From Streptomyces sp. NBC_01429 (lineage in GTDB: Bacteria; Actinomycetota; Actinomycetes; Streptomycetales; Streptomycetaceae): DNA of 64,000 bases. Location of the stretch: positions 1,954,501-2,018,500 of the forward strand of contig NZ_CP109599.1 in NCBI RefSeq assembly GCF_036231945.1, given 5' to 3'. Positions 33,242 through 42,936 of this stretch are shown here, one piece after another. The position numbers were made by a program, and so were the translations under genes. Numbering within the stretch: the stretch's first letter is position 1; each line of letters begins with the position of its first letter. The notes beneath the pieces were generated by a model, which saw only the letters and a program-made list of their open reading frames with translations, ran no database searches and was not told the origin of the DNA.

Positions 33242-34323
33242 TGCTCACGGTTGGCGGCGATCTTCGCCGGAGCCACGGTCTCGGGCCGGTCGACGGTCGC
33301 GCCGAACTCCGTGAAGAGCGCGGGCAGCGGAACGTTCTTGACCACCGGGTTCACGAACATGTTCAGCGGCATGTCGGCCTGGAACTTCTCGCTGATCAGG
33401 AAGTCCAGCAGCGCCTTGCCGCCGGCCTCGTTCTTCGCGCCGGTGAGCAGCCCGGCGAACTCGGTCTGCCGGAAGCAGGTGCCGGTGGCCACCCCGGTCG
33501 GAGCCGTCTTGGGCCGCGGCTTCGCGTACAGCACCTCGACCGGCGGGCTGGAGGCGTACGAGACGACGATCGGGCGGTCGGCCTTGGCCTTCCTGCCGCC
33601 GGCCGAGCCGGAGAAGTTCTCGTTGTATGCCTGCTCCCAGCCGTCGACGACCTGGACGCCGTTGGCCTTCAGCTTCTTCCAGTAGTCCTGCCAGCCGTCC
33701 TCGCCGTAGCGCCCGATGGTGCCGAGGAGGAAGCCCAGCCCCGGCGAGGACGTGGCGGCGTTCTCCGTCACGAGCAGGTTCTTGTAGGCGGGCTTCACCA
33801 GGTCGTCGAAGGACGTGGGGGGCGCGAGCTTCTTGTCGGCGAAGTACTTCTTGTCGTAGTTGACGCAGATGTCGCCGGTGTCGATGGGCGTGACCCGGTG
33901 CTGGTCCCGGTCGAGCTGCGCGGCCTTGTCGACGTCGCCGAGCCCCTTCGCCTCGTACGGCGTGAACAGGCCGTTGTCGAGCGCGCGGGAGAGCAGGGTG
34001 TTGTCGACGCCGAAGAAGACGTCGCCCTGGGGCGCTCCCTTGGTGAGGATCTCCTTGTTGAGTGCCTCGCCCGCGTCTCCGCTCTTGAGCACCTTGACCG
34101 TGTAGCCGGTCTCCTTGGTGAACTCCTTCAGCACGGAGGGGGAGGCGTTGAACGAGTCGTGGCTGACGAGGGTGACGGTCTTGGACTTCGTACCGGCGGA
34201 TCCGCCGTCCGCCGAGTCTCCGGAGCCGTCGGACCCGCCGCAGGCGGCGAGCGTCGAGACCCCGAGTGCGGTGGCGAGCGCGGCGGCGGCCAGTCTTCCG
34301 GCGCCGTTACGGGTGGTGCTCAC
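33205..34323 (-). CDS. thiB: thiamine-binding lipoprotein of an ABC importer
   Basis: 372 residues. Signal peptide with lipobox LAAC (residues about 10-28), then a Ser/Gly/Asp linker and the periplasmic-binding fold of the ThiB family: VTLVSHDSFN, DVFFGVDNTLLSRAL, DTGDICVNYDKKYF, and the late VSYASSPPVEVLYA and GTCFRQTEFAGLL. GTG start at 34323 is set by AGGAGG nine bases upstream and by the signal peptide. Directly downstream of a TPP riboswitch, so expression should fall when thiamine pyrophosphate is plentiful. First gene of thiB-thiP-thiQ. Confidence 0.92.
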   Translation of the reverse strand: MSTTRNGAGRLAAAALATALGVSTLAACGGSDGSGDSADGGSAGTKSKTVTLVSHDSFNASPSVLKEFTKETGYTVKVLKSGDAGEALNKEILTKGAPQGDVFFGVDNTLLSRALDNGLFTPYEAKGLGDVDKAAQLDRDQHRVTPIDTGDICVNYDKKYFADKKLAPPTSFDDLVKPAYKNLLVTENAATSSPGLGFLLGTIGRYGEDGWQDYWKKLKANGVQVVDGWEQAYNENFSGSAGGRKAKADRPIVVSYASSPPVEVLYAKPRPKTAPTGVATGTCFRQTEFAGLLTGAKNEAGGKALLDFLISEKFQADMPLNMFVNPVVKNVPLPALFTEFGATVDRPETVAPAKIAANREQWVQSWSSLVVK

Positions 34324-34332
34324 TGGTGTTTT

Positions 34333-34353
34333 CCTCCTGGGATGTCCAGGAGA
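34333..34353 (-). promoter_or_regulatory. hairpin that can sequester the thiB ribosome binding site
   Basis: On the minus strand TCTCCTGG-ACATC-CCAGGAGG. The 3' arm contains the AGGAGG of thiB, so formation of this 8-bp stem (one G-U pair) would block translation. It lies downstream of the riboswitch aptamer and is a plausible expression platform. Confidence 0.6.
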
Positions 34354-34361
34354 AGACGCGG

Positions 34362-34401
34362 CCCTGCCCCGGCATCCGGACGGACCGGAACCGGGGCAGG
34401 G
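34362..34401 (-). terminator. long hairpin between TPP aptamer and thiB
   Basis: Perfect 11-bp stem CCCTGCCCCGG/CCGGGGCAGGG with an inner TCCGG/CCGGA pairing. No U-tract follows on the minus strand. It may be a weak terminator or a spacer stem of the riboswitch expression platform. Confidence 0.55.
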
Positions 34402-34425
34402 CGCAACAGCTTGAGTGGTGTCCGA

Positions 34426-34527
34426 ACTTCCTACCCAGAATGACCTGGGCAAGGTTCAGAGGGTCTGCGGCCGCTGCCCGCTCTCACGGACATGTGCCGC
34501 ACTCTCAGCGCTGTGGCGCTCCCCTGT
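34426..34527 (-). ncRNA. TPP riboswitch (THI element)
   Basis: On the minus strand the conserved core is directly readable: GCGCTGAGAG at about 34513-34504, then after a variable P3 stem GACCCTCTGAACCTTG (about 34466-34451), CCCAGGTCATTCTGGG (P4/P5 side) and the closing TAGGAAG at about 34427. These are the CTGAGA, ACCC-TGAACCTG and GGGTAGGGA-type blocks of thiamine pyrophosphate aptamers. It precedes thiB by about 100 nt. Confidence 0.9.
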
Positions 34528-34574
34528 CGGAAATCGAGTGGTGCTTTTCGGCCCCAGGCTACAGGTGTACGGTC

Positions 34575-35681
34575 TCAGCGCTCCGAAGCGGCCAGCTGTC
34601 CGCACGCTCCGTCGATCTCCTGACCACGGGTGTCGCGGACGGTCACGGGCACTCCGTGGGCGGCGATCGCCTCGACGAACTTCTTCTCGTCCTCGGGGCG
34701 CGAGGCGGTCCACTTCGACCCGGGGGTCGGGTTGAGCGGGATCAGGTTGACGTGCACCCGCTTGCCCTTGAGCAGCCGGCCCAGCCGGTCGCCGCGCCAC
34801 GCCTGGTCGTTGATGTCACGGATCAGGGCGTACTCGATGGAGATACGGCGGCCGGACTTCTCCGCGTACTCCCAGGCGGCGTCGAGCACTTCCCGGACCT
34901 TCCAGCGGGTGTTGACCGGCACGAGGGTGTCGCGCAGCTCGTCGTCCGGCGCGTGCAGCGAGACGGCGAGGCGGCACTTGAACCCCTCGTCGGCGAAGCG
35001 CAGCATCGCCGGGACCAGACCGACCGTGGAGACGGTGATCCCGCGCTGCGAGATGCCGAGCCCGTCGGGCTCGGGGTCGGTGAGCCGGCGGATCGCCCCC
35101 ACGACGCGCTTGTAGTTGGCGAGCGGCTCGCCCATGCCCATGAAGACGATGTTGGAGAGCCGGGCGGGACCGCCGGGAACCTCTCCGTCGCGCAGCGCCC
35201 GCATCCCGTCGACGATCTGGTGCACGATCTCGGCGGTGGAGAGGTTGCGGTCGAGACCGGCCTGTCCGGTGGCGCAGAACGGGCAGTTCATCCCGCACCC
35301 GGCCTGGGACGAGATACACATGGTGACGCGGTCGGGATAGCGCATCAGCACGGACTCGACCAGGGTGCCGTCGTGCAGCCGCCAGAGGGTCTTGCGGGTG
35401 GTGTCGTCGTCGCAGGAGATGTGCCGCACCACCGACATCAGGTCGGGCAGCAGCTCCGTCGCGAGTTTCTCGCGGGCGGCGGCCGGGATGTCGGTCCACT
35501 GCTCGGGGTCGTGGGCGTACCGCGCGAAGTAGTGCTGCGACAGCTGCTTGGCGCGGAACGCCTTCTCACCGATCGCGGTGACGGCCTCGCGGCGCTCGTC
35601 GGGGCTGAGGTCGGCGAGATGGCGCGGGGGCTTCTTGGCTCCGCGCGGCGCGACGAAAGTGAGTTCTCCAGGTACAGGCAT
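34575..35681 (-). CDS. rlmN: 23S rRNA (adenine2503-C2) methyltransferase RlmN
   Basis: 368 residues, radical-SAM enzyme methylating A2503 of 23S rRNA (and A37 of some tRNAs). The 4Fe-4S cysteines are Cys129, Cys133 and Cys136 in GCGMNCPFC. The methyl-carrying and resolving cysteines correspond to Cys360 in DGACGQL and Cys122 in MCISSQ. Other conserved segments: [14 protein letters not shown] and [10 protein letters not shown]. Complete and of usual length. A terminator hairpin lies between it and the preceding cdsA gene, so it has its own promoter near 35700. Confidence 0.95.
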   Translation of the reverse strand: MPVPGELTFVAPRGAKKPPRHLADLSPDERREAVTAIGEKAFRAKQLSQHYFARYAHDPEQWTDIPAAAREKLATELLPDLMSVVRHISCDDDTTRKTLWRLHDGTLVESVLMRYPDRVTMCISSQAGCGMNCPFCATGQAGLDRNLSTAEIVHQIVDGMRALRDGEVPGGPARLSNIVFMGMGEPLANYKRVVGAIRRLTDPEPDGLGISQRGITVSTVGLVPAMLRFADEGFKCRLAVSLHAPDDELRDTLVPVNTRWKVREVLDAAWEYAEKSGRRISIEYALIRDINDQAWRGDRLGRLLKGKRVHVNLIPLNPTPGSKWTASRPEDEKKFVEAIAAHGVPVTVRDTRGQEIDGACGQLAASER

Positions 35682-35706
35682 GGTGGATCCAGTGTCGCAG
35701 ACATGC

Positions 35707-35747
35707 GGAAGGGGGTCCGCTGCCCTGTGGACAACGGACCCCCTTCC
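35707..35747 (-). terminator. terminator of the frr-cdsA operon
   Basis: Perfect 13-bp stem GGAAGGGGGTCCG/CGGACCCCCTTCC (35707-35719 with 35735-35747), starting 15 bp after the cdsA stop. Confidence 0.8.
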
Positions 35748-35761
35748 GGCGAAAACGCTGA

Positions 35762-36793
35762 TCAGGAGCCTACGAAGAGCACCAGCAGCAGCCAGACGAC
35801 CGGCGCCGTCGGCAGCAGGGAGTCCAGCCGGTCCATGATGCCGCCGTGGCCCGGCAGCAGCGTGCCCATGTCCTTGATGCCGAGGTCGCGCTTGATCATC
35901 GACTCGCCCAGGTCGCCGAGCGTGGCGCTGGCCGCGACCGCCAGGCCGAGGAGCAGCCCCTGCCACCAGTGCCCGCCGTCGATCATGAATTCCATGCAGA
36001 GCGCGCCGGCCACCATGGCGAAGAGGACGGCTCCGCCGAGCCCTTCCCTGGTCTTGCCGGGGCTGATGCGCGGCGCGAGCTTGTGGGTGCCGAAGCGCCA
36101 GCCGACGGCGTACGCGCCGGTGTCGCTGACGACCGTCAGCAGCAGGAACATCAGCACGCGCAGCGGGCCGTCGTCCGCCGTGAGCAGCAGCGCGACGAAG
36201 GTCGCCAGGAACGGTACGTAGAAGGCGGCGAAGACCCCCGCGGTCACGTCCTTGAGATAGCCCTCGGGCGGCTGCGCCATCCGCCAGACCAGCACCGCGA
36301 GGGCGGTGAGGGCCATGGCGACCCAGGCGCCCTCGGGACCGCGCGCGTATCCGGCGACGACCATCGCGGCGCCGCCCACGGCCAGCGGTACGAGCGGGGC
36401 CCTGATGCCCTTCTTCTCTTCCAGCCGTGAGGTCAGCTCCCACAGCCCGATGACCACCGCGACCGCTATGACGCCGACGAAGACGGCCTTGACGATGAAG
36501 AGGGACGCCGCGACCACCGCGCCGAGTCCGACGCCGACCCCTATGGCCGCTCGCAGGTCACGGCCGGCCCGCTTCTTCTGCGGCGGCGGTGGAGGGGCGG
36601 CCATGGGCTCCTGCGGAGTCTCGTCACGGAGTTCGTCACGGAATTCGTCGCCGAATCCGTCGGGCGCGATGGGCATGGGCCGAGTCTGCTGCGCCGCGTG
36701 CCCGTCGAAGGCGGGACCCGCCGGGATGGCCCCCTGGTCGGTCGGTCCCCGGTAACCGGCTGTCGGTGGGGCCCCCCGGGATGAGTCGTTCAT
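35762..36793 (-). CDS. cdsA: phosphatidate cytidylyltransferase
   Basis: 343 residues. Makes CDP-diacylglycerol from phosphatidic acid and CTP for phospholipid synthesis, in the membrane. The family signature is present near the C-terminus ([13 protein letters not shown] then [13 protein letters not shown]), with about eight hydrophobic helices before it. A disordered N-terminal stretch of about 90 residues (Pro/Asp/Glu-rich) is an actinobacterial extension. The ATG overlaps the frr stop as TGATG. Confidence 0.95.
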   Translation of the reverse strand: MNDSSRGAPPTAGYRGPTDQGAIPAGPAFDGHAAQQTRPMPIAPDGFGDEFRDELRDETPQEPMAAPPPPPQKKRAGRDLRAAIGVGVGLGAVVAASLFIVKAVFVGVIAVAVVIGLWELTSRLEEKKGIRAPLVPLAVGGAAMVVAGYARGPEGAWVAMALTALAVLVWRMAQPPEGYLKDVTAGVFAAFYVPFLATFVALLLTADDGPLRVLMFLLLTVVSDTGAYAVGWRFGTHKLAPRISPGKTREGLGGAVLFAMVAGALCMEFMIDGGHWWQGLLLGLAVAASATLGDLGESMIKRDLGIKDMGTLLPGHGGIMDRLDSLLPTAPVVWLLLVLFVGS

Positions 36794-37350
36794 CAGACCT
36801 CTAGCAGCTCGGCTTCCTTGTGCTTGAGCAGCTCGTCCACCTGCGTGACGTACTTCGCGGTGGTGTCGTCGAGCTCCTTCTCGGCGCGACGGCCCTCGTC
36901 CTCGCCGACCTCGCCGTCCTTGATCAGCTTGTCGATGGTCTCCTTGGCCTTGCGACGCACGGCGCGGATGGAGATCTTGGAGTCCTCGGCCTTGGTCTTG
37001 GCGACCTTGATGAACTCCTTGCGGCGGTCCTGGGTCAGCTCGGGGAAGACCACCCGGATGATATTGCCGTCGTTGCTCGGGTTGACGCCGAGGTCGGAGT
37101 CGCGGATCGCCTGCTCGATGTTGCGCAGCGCGCTCTTGTCGAACGGGGTCACCACGGCCATCCGCGCCTCCGGCACGGCGAACGAGGCGAGTTGGTTGAT
37201 CGGGGTCAGGGCACCGTAGTAGTCCGCCACGATCTTGTTGAACATCGCCGGGTGCGCGCGCCCGGTACGGATCGCGGCGAAGTCGTCCTTGGCGACCAGG
37301 ACGGCCTTCTCCATCTTCTCCTCGGCCTCGAGGAGGGTCTCTTCGATCAC
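36793..37350 (-). CDS. frr: ribosome recycling factor
   Basis: 185 residues, exactly family length. Splits post-termination ribosomes with EF-G. Highly conserved [31 protein letters not shown] and [11 protein letters not shown] are present. GTG start at 37350 ([13 protein letters not shown]) has AGGAG at six to seven bases; the longer open frame upstream is not part of the family. Translationally coupled to cdsA. Confidence 0.96.
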   Translation of the reverse strand: MIEETLLEAEEKMEKAVLVAKDDFAAIRTGRAHPAMFNKIVADYYGALTPINQLASFAVPEARMAVVTPFDKSALRNIEQAIRDSDLGVNPSNDGNIIRVVFPELTQDRRKEFIKVAKTKAEDSKISIRAVRRKAKETIDKLIKDGEVGEDEGRRAEKELDDTTAKYVTQVDELLKHKEAELLEV

Positions 37351-37477
37351 CACTTGCTCCTGCGTGTCTTGAGTGGCCCGGCACGTTGACCGGCCGGCGG
37401 AACCTGCGTCGCGTCTTGTTCCTGCACGGTGTCCGACCGGCAGGGCTTTGTCCATCCCCGTGCGGGGCCCTCCGGAG

Positions 37478-38245
37478 TCAGTCCCGGGTGCCCTGGTCGC
37501 TCACGAGTGTGCCGATCTTCTCACCCTTGACCGCACGCGCGATATTGCCCTCGGTCAGCAATTCGAAGACGAGGATCGGCAGTTTGTTGTCCTGGCACAA
37601 CGTGATCGCGGTCATGTCGGCGACGCGCAGATCGCCGGCGATGACCTCGCTGTACTCCAGCGCGTCGAACTTCACCGCGTTCGGGTTGGCCTTGGGGTCG
37701 GAGTCGTACACCCCGTCCACCCCGTTCTTCCCCATCAGCAGCGCCTCGGCGTCGATCTCCAGGGCGCGCTGGGCGGCGGTGGTGTCGGTGGAGAAGTAGG
37801 GCATGCCCATGCCGGCGCCGAAGATGACGACGCGGCCCTTCTCCAGGTGGCGTACGGCGCGCAGCGGGATGTACGGCTCCGCGACCTGGCCCATGGTGAT
37901 GGCCGTCTGGACGCGGGAGTCGATGCCCTCCTTCTCCAGGAAGTCCTGGAGGGCCAGGCAGTTCATGACCGTACCGAGCATGCCCATGTAGTCGGAGCGC
38001 GCCCGGTCCATGCCGCGCTGCTGGAGTTCGGCGCCGCGGAAGAAGTTGCCGCCGCCGATGACGACCGCGATCTGGGCGCCGTCCCTGACGACGGCGGCGA
38101 TCTCGCGGGCCACGGCGTGTACGACATCGGGGTCGACGCCGAGCGCTCCCCGGCCGGCGAACGCCTCACCGGACAGCTTCAGCATGAAACGTCCGTGCTT
38201 CGTGCCGCTCTTCGTGCCGTCGTCGATGTGGTCGGCCTGATTCAT
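37478..38245 (-). CDS. pyrH: UMP kinase
   Basis: 255 residues, amino-acid-kinase fold enzyme phosphorylating UMP to UDP. Motifs: [57 protein letters not shown] 38245 has AGGAGA seven bases upstream and is preferred over the upstream in-frame ATG 38263. A terminator-like hairpin (38273-38318) lies between tsf and this gene, suggesting partial readthrough plus its own promoter. frr follows after 127 bp. Confidence 0.96.
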   Translation of the reverse strand: MNQADHIDDGTKSGTKHGRFMLKLSGEAFAGRGALGVDPDVVHAVAREIAAVVRDGAQIAVVIGGGNFFRGAELQQRGMDRARSDYMGMLGTVMNCLALQDFLEKEGIDSRVQTAITMGQVAEPYIPLRAVRHLEKGRVVIFGAGMGMPYFSTDTTAAQRALEIDAEALLMGKNGVDGVYDSDPKANPNAVKFDALEYSEVIAGDLRVADMTAITLCQDNKLPILVFELLTEGNIARAVKGEKIGTLVSDQGTRD

Positions 38246-38272
38246 GGAGATCTCCTCGTGCACATACGAAGA

Positions 38273-38318
38273 AGGCCATTGCCGGGGGTCCTTGCGGTTC
38301 CCTGTACGGCAATGGCCT
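38273..38318 (-). terminator. hairpin between tsf and pyrH
   Basis: Perfect 12-bp stem AGGCCATTGCCG/CGGCAATGGCCT (38273-38284 with 38307-38318), followed on the minus strand by TTCTTCG. It is about 85 bp past the tsf stop and 28 bp before the pyrH start. Confidence 0.75.
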
Positions 38319-38403
38319 CCTCGTCAGATCTGCGATCGCCCGGCGCGTGACGCGGGCGACTGCCTCAGACCCTATCGGGGTCCGTGGTTGATCGCGTACG
38401 GAC

Positions 38404-39240
38404 TCAGACGCCGACCTTGATGCGCGTGAAGCGCTCCAGGGCCACGCCGGCCTCGTCCAGGATCTTCTGGACGGACTTCTTGTTGTCCTTGGCGAACGCC
38501 TGCTCCAGGACGACGACGTCCTTGAAGAAACCGTTGACGCGTCCCTCGATGATCTTCGGAAGGGCGGCCTCGGGCTTGCCCTCCTCGCGGGAGGTCGCCT
38601 CGGCGACGCGGCGCTCGTTCTCGACCGTCTCGGCCGGGACCTCGTCGCGGTTCAGGTACTTCGGCGCGAACGCGGCGATGTGCTGCGCGACGTCCTTGGC
38701 GACCTGGGCGTTCTCCTTGTCCAGCTGGACAAGGACGCCGACCTGCGGCGGGAGGTCGGGCATGGTGCGGTGCATGTACGCCGCGACGTAACCGCCGGTG
38801 AACTGCGCGAAGCGGTCCAGGACGATCTTCTCACCGAGGTTGGCGTTGGCCTCGTCGACGTACGCCTGCACGGTCTTGCCGGCCTCGATCTCGGAGGCGA
38901 GCAGCGCCTCCAGGTCGGCCGGGGAGGTGGCGGCGACGTGCGCGACGAGGGCGTTGGCCACGGCCTGGAACTTGTCGCCCTTGGCGACGAAGTCCGTCTC
39001 GCACTTGAGCTCGACCAGCACACCGGAGGAGTTGTCGTCGGCGATGAGGGCGACGACGGCCCCGTTCTCGGCGGAACGGCCCTCGCGCTTGGCGACGCCC
39101 TTCTGGCCCTTGACGCGGAGCAGCTCGACGGCCTTGTCGACGTTGCCGTCGGCCTCGTCCAGCGCCTTCTTGCAGTCCATCATGCCGACGCCGGTCAGCT
39201 CGCGGAGCTTCTTGACGTCAGCGGCGGTGAAGTTCGCCAT
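38404..39240 (-). CDS. tsf: translation elongation factor Ts
   Basis: 278 residues. Nucleotide exchange factor for EF-Tu. N-terminal UBA-like domain ([20 protein letters not shown]), core [14 protein letters not shown] and the C-terminal half are all recognisable. Second gene of the rpsB-tsf pair; a hairpin at 39284-39311 lies between them, as in many bacteria, and can lower tsf relative to rpsB. Confidence 0.96.
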   Translation of the reverse strand: MANFTAADVKKLRELTGVGMMDCKKALDEADGNVDKAVELLRVKGQKGVAKREGRSAENGAVVALIADDNSSGVLVELKCETDFVAKGDKFQAVANALVAHVAATSPADLEALLASEIEAGKTVQAYVDEANANLGEKIVLDRFAQFTGGYVAAYMHRTMPDLPPQVGVLVQLDKENAQVAKDVAQHIAAFAPKYLNRDEVPAETVENERRVAEATSREEGKPEAALPKIIEGRVNGFFKDVVVLEQAFAKDNKKSVQKILDEAGVALERFTRIKVGV

Positions 39241-39283
39241 GATCTGTAATTCTCTTTCGGAGGTCTGAAAGATCTACGGGTGA

Positions 39284-39311
39284 ACGGCGGGGGCCGGTGG
39301 GCCCCCGCCGT
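39284..39311 (-). terminator. hairpin between rpsB and tsf
   Basis: Perfect 12-bp stem ACGGCGGGGGCC/GGCCCCCGCCGT with loop GGTG. Its position between coupled genes suggests attenuation or mRNA processing rather than full termination. Confidence 0.7.
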
Positions 39312-39334
39312 CAACTGCCGAACCTTGGTGAAGG

Positions 39335-40276
39335 TCAGGCCTGCTCGGCGTCCGTGGCCGGGGCGGCCTCGGCGGCGGGGGCGTCGGCCTCGGCGGCCGG
39401 GGCCTCAGCGGCCGGAGCCTCGGCAGCGGCCTCGGCCGGCTTCTCGGCCTCGGCGGCGGCCGGAGCGGCCTCGGCGGGCTTCTCGGCGTCGTCCTTCTTC
39501 TCACCTTCGAGAAGGTCGCGCTCCCACTCGGCGAGGGGCTCGCCGGCGGCCTTCTCGCCCGGCTTCGAGTCACCGGTGGCGACGCCGGAACGGGCGATGA
39601 GGCCCTCGGCGACGGCGTCGGCGATCACGCGGGTGAGCAGGGTGACGGAGCGGATCGCGTCGTCGTTGCCCGGGATCTTGTAGTCGACCTCGTCGGGGTC
39701 GCAGTTGGTGTCGAGGATCGCGACGACCGGGATGTGGAGCTTGCGCGCCTCACCGACGGCGATGTGCTCCTTCTTGGTGTCGACGATCCAGACGGCGCTG
39801 GGCACCTTCTGCATCTCGCGGATACCACCGAGGGTCTTCTCCAGCTTGGCCTTCTCGCGGGAGAGGACCAGCAGCTCCTTCTTGGTGAGGCCGGAGGCGG
39901 CCACGTCCTCGAAGTCGATGAGCTCGAGCTCCTTCAGACGCTGAAGGCGCTTGTAGACGGTGGAGAAGTTGGTGAGCATGCCGCCCAGCCAGCGCTGGTT
40001 GACGTAGGGCATGCCCACGCGCGTCGCCTGCTCGGCGATCGCTTCCTGCGCCTGCTTCTTGGTACCGACGAACATGATGGAACCGCCGTGGGCGACGGTC
40101 TCCTTGACGAACTCGTAGGCGCGGTCGATGTACGACAGCGACTGGAGCAGGTCGATGATGTAGATGCCGTTGCGCTCCGTGAAGATGAAACGCTTCATCT
40201 TCGGGTTCCAGCGGCGGGTCTGGTGACCGAAGTGGACGCCGCTTTCCAGCAGCTCCCGCATCGTGACGACGGCCAT
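39335..40276 (-). CDS. rpsB: 30S ribosomal protein S2
   Basis: 313 residues. Core [47 protein letters not shown] and [19 protein letters not shown] is typical S2. The last ~55 residues form an Ala/Glu/Pro-rich tail ([20 protein letters not shown]), an extension seen in high-GC actinobacteria. ATG 40276 is fixed by AAGGAG seven bases upstream. Confidence 0.96.
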   Translation of the reverse strand: MAVVTMRELLESGVHFGHQTRRWNPKMKRFIFTERNGIYIIDLLQSLSYIDRAYEFVKETVAHGGSIMFVGTKKQAQEAIAEQATRVGMPYVNQRWLGGMLTNFSTVYKRLQRLKELELIDFEDVAASGLTKKELLVLSREKAKLEKTLGGIREMQKVPSAVWIVDTKKEHIAVGEARKLHIPVVAILDTNCDPDEVDYKIPGNDDAIRSVTLLTRVIADAVAEGLIARSGVATGDSKPGEKAAGEPLAEWERDLLEGEKKDDAEKPAEAAPAAAEAEKPAEAAAEAPAAEAPAAEADAPAAEAAPATDAEQA

Positions 40277-40440
40277 GGCCGTACTCCTTGAGATACTCGG
40301 TTGTCGCGTCCGCCGGACGGCAGTCGCGCCTGACGCCCCGGCCGCGCTGTGCCACGGAGGACCGAGAAGCGCTGACATCGGCTTCAGAAGGCCGATGGCG
40401 GGGCGTGCGAAGTCGATCCGGTGGCCCGGATCGCCACATG
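40277..40440 (-). promoter_or_regulatory. rpsB leader with two small hairpins
   Basis: CATCGGC-TTCAGAAG-GCCGATG (about 40376-40397) and CGATCCGG-TGGC-CCGGATCG (40414-40433) are perfect small stems in the 5' region of rpsB. S2 operons are often autoregulated through their leaders; whether these stems do so is not known. Confidence 0.4.
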
Positions 40441-40554
40441 AAGTGTACGGGACCTTCGCACCTCCGGGTGACGGAGCTGTCCACAACCGGTCGGTACTCC
40501 ACAGATCCGGCCCATGATCAGCGCGCTCGCGGGATCCGCGCGACAGTGCGGGAC

Positions 40555-41409
40555 ATGGTCACTTTCCGTGTTCTCGCCTGCGCGCTCGCCCTGATGTTCC
40601 TCGTCGCGCCCGGCCGGTCCGCCGTCGGCGCGACCGCCGTCCCGGTCGCTCTCCCGGCCGCTCTCCCCGCCGAGGGGGGCGCTCCCGACGGCGGCCGGGC
40701 CTGGCCGTTGGGCTCACGCCCGGCGGTGGAGCGGGGCTGGCAGCCGCCGGCCTCGGCGTACGGTCCCGGTCACCGGGGCGTGGATCTCGCCGCGCCGGCC
40801 GGTGCGACGGTACGGGCGGCGGCGGCCGGCCGGGTCTCGTTCACCGGCCGGGTGGCGGGGCGCGGGGTGCTCTCCCTCACCCTGCCGGGGACCGGCGATC
40901 CCGCGCTGCGCACCACGTACGAGCCGGTGGAGCCGCTGGTCGAGAAGGGCGAGCTGGTGGTCGCCGGGCAGCCGGTGGCGACACTGGCTGCCGGTCCCTG
41001 GCACTGCGCGACGGGCTGTCTGCACTGGGGGCTGCGGCGGGGTAGGACCTATCTGAACCCGCTGTCCCTGCTCCCCGCCGAGCTGCTGCGCCGCAGGCCG
41101 TCACGGCTGCTGCCGGTCCTGGGCGTCCCCGAACCGGACCCGACACCGACACCGACACCGGCCCCGGCGCCTGCCCCGGCGCTGGTGCCACCGGGACGGT
41201 ACGGGGCGTGGCCGGGTCAGCCCCGTACGCCACGCAGCGCCATGGACACGGCCGCCTCGACGATCTCCGGGGGCACCTCGGCGGCGCCGAGTTCGATCCG
41301 CCGGACCGCCGCGTCCACGATGCCCTGGAGGAGCATCGCGGCCAGCCGGGGATGTTCGTGGCCCAGGTCGGCGAGGGCCTCCACGATCATGGCGATCAGA
41401 CCGCCGTGA
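40555..41409 (+). CDS. secreted M23 (LytM-type) peptidase
   Basis: 284 residues as open. Signal peptide [21 protein letters not shown], then the M23 domain with HRGVDLAAP (zinc-binding HxxxD) and the C-terminal LHWGLRRG (HxG-type). Cleaves cell-wall cross-links or activates amidases. After the domain comes a Thr/Pro then Ala/Pro repeat. The reading frame does not stop until 41409, running 193 bp antisense into the TetR gene; the last ~64 residues look like non-selected sequence, so an ancestral stop may have been lost. Divergent from rpsB. Confidence 0.85.
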   Translation: MVTFRVLACALALMFLVAPGRSAVGATAVPVALPAALPAEGGAPDGGRAWPLGSRPAVERGWQPPASAYGPGHRGVDLAAPAGATVRAAAAGRVSFTGRVAGRGVLSLTLPGTGDPALRTTYEPVEPLVEKGELVVAGQPVATLAAGPWHCATGCLHWGLRRGRTYLNPLSLLPAELLRRRPSRLLPVLGVPEPDPTPTPTPAPAPAPALVPPGRYGAWPGQPRTPRSAMDTAASTISGGTSAAPSSIRRTAASTMPWRSIAASRGCSWPRSARASTIMAIRPP

Positions 41410-41798
41410 GCGGCGCGGATCTTCTCCCTGGCGCCCGCGTCCAGCTCGCTGGCGGAGATGGCGACGACAGCGCGGTGGCGCCGGTCCCCGACCAGGGCGA
41501 GCTGCCGGCGCACATACGCCTCGATCTTGTCCTCGGGGGTGTCCGCGCCGTCCATGGCGGCCTCGACCTCGGCCGCCCAGACCGGGAAGTCGACCGCGCA
41601 CAACTCCTCGACGACGGCCGCGCGCGAGCGGAAGTACTCGTAGACGGAGGACCGCGCGAGGCCCGTGCGCTCGGCGAGGGCGGGGAAGGTCAGCGCCTCC
41701 GTACCGCCTTCGGACAGCAGGGAGCGCGCGGCGTCCAGCAGGGCGCCGCGTTGCATGGTCCGGTGCTCGGCCACGGAGGCCGCTCGAATCCTGGGCAC
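41217..41798 (-). CDS. TetR-family transcriptional regulator
   Basis: 193 residues. N-terminal HTH is clear (LLDAARSLLSEGGTEALTFP, ALAERTGLARSSVYEYFRSR), followed by an all-helical ligand domain. GTG start at 41798. It lies 38 bp downstream of whiG transcription space on the same strand (after whiG) and tail-to-tail overlaps the peptidase gene. The ligand is unknown. Confidence 0.88.
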   Translation of the reverse strand: MPRIRAASVAEHRTMQRGALLDAARSLLSEGGTEALTFPALAERTGLARSSVYEYFRSRAAVVEELCAVDFPVWAAEVEAAMDGADTPEDKIEAYVRRQLALVGDRRHRAVVAISASELDAGAREKIRAAHGGLIAMIVEALADLGHEHPRLAAMLLQGIVDAAVRRIELGAAEVPPEIVEAAVSMALRGVRG

Positions 41799-41835
41799 CC
41801 CACCACTCTACGGATGGGGCGGCGGCGGCACAGCG

Positions 41836-42672
41836 TCAGCGTCCGACGTCGGCCAGCTTGGCGCGCAGCTGGAGCACCGACTTTGTGTGGATCTGGCTGA
41901 CCCGGCTCTCGGTCACGCCGAGGACATTGCCGATCTCCGCGAGGGTGAGCCCCTCGTAGTAGTAGAGCGTGACCACCGTCTTCTCCCGGTCGGGCAGGGT
42001 GTTGATGGCGCGCGCCAACAGCCGTCTCAGCTCCCGGTCCTCGGCGACCTCCACCGGATTATCGGCGGCGGTGTCCTCCAGGGTGTCCATCAGGCTGAGC
42101 CGGTCGCCGCCCTCACCGCCGACGTGCAGCAGCTCCTCCAGCGCCACGACGTTCGCCAGGGACAACTGGCTGAAAACCGCGTGCAGTTCCTCCAGGGCGA
42201 TCCCCATCTCAGCGGCCACCTCGCTCTCCGAGGGCGTACGCCGCAGCTGCGCCTCCAGCGTGGCGTAGGCACGCTCCACCGCCCTCGCCTTCTGCCGCAC
42301 GGAGCGCGGAATCCAGTCGAGGGCCCGCAGTTCGTCGATCATCGCGCCACGGATCCGGGTGATCGCGTATGTCTCGAATTTGATCGACCGCTCGATGTCG
42401 AACTTCTCGATGGCGTCGATGAGTCCGAAGACCCCGGAGGAGACGAAGTCGGCCTGCTCGACATTGGACGGCAGCCCGACGCTCACCCGGCCGGCGACAT
42501 ACTTCACCAGCGGCGAGTAGTGCAGGATCAACTGCTCGCGCAGCCGTCCGTCACCCGTGGTCTTGTACGAACGCCACAGCTCGTCGAGTGACGAGGGCTC
42601 GGGGGGCCGCACGCCGCTCCGGGCAGCCGGGGGCGCTGCCGCGCGGTCAGACCCGGAGGTGTGCTGGGGCAT
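41836..42672 (-). CDS. whiG: sporulation sigma factor WhiG
   Basis: 278 residues, FliA-type sigma factor needed to start sporulation of aerial hyphae. Region 2 ([57 protein letters not shown]), region 3 and region 4 ([34 protein letters not shown]) are all intact. The ATG at 42672 with AAGG six bases upstream gives the length expected for WhiG; the longer open frame to 42864 is promoter DNA. Activity in the family is held by the anti-sigma RsiG with c-di-GMP, not encoded here. Confidence 0.96.
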   Translation of the reverse strand: MPQHTSGSDRAAAPPAARSGVRPPEPSSLDELWRSYKTTGDGRLREQLILHYSPLVKYVAGRVSVGLPSNVEQADFVSSGVFGLIDAIEKFDIERSIKFETYAITRIRGAMIDELRALDWIPRSVRQKARAVERAYATLEAQLRRTPSESEVAAEMGIALEELHAVFSQLSLANVVALEELLHVGGEGGDRLSLMDTLEDTAADNPVEVAEDRELRRLLARAINTLPDREKTVVTLYYYEGLTLAEIGNVLGVTESRVSQIHTKSVLQLRAKLADVGR

Positions 42673-42936
42673 GCGTCGCCTTGAGCCGTTCTGCGTGAAG
42701 TGTGGGGGCGGGGAGTACGGGGGGAGAGAGTACGAGCGGGTGGAAGTACGAGCGGGGGGAGTTCTGTCGGAGCGGAATGCAGGTGAGCGTAGCGTGACCG
42801 CAGAGTCGCTCTGCGCGAGGAGTGGACGGCCGCGTCCGCCCCGGGCACCCTCCGTCGGCCACATCTTTGATCAGGGGCCGACGTGGGTCGCGCCGGCCCT
42901 CCGGGTGCCACCGACGGAGGAGCGAGGATCAGCTGC
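42673..42936. other. whiG upstream region
   Basis: 264 bp between dprA and whiG with AG-rich imperfect repeats (GGGGGGAGAGAGTACGAGCG type, about 42715-42765). No gene seen; contains the whiG promoter. Confidence 0.5.

Noticed and set aside
35726..35734. DnaA-box-like TTGTCCACA in the cdsA terminator loop, and another at 46201
   Set aside because: Isolated single boxes more than 10 kb apart; no cluster or dnaA/dnaN/gyr genes, so not an origin.
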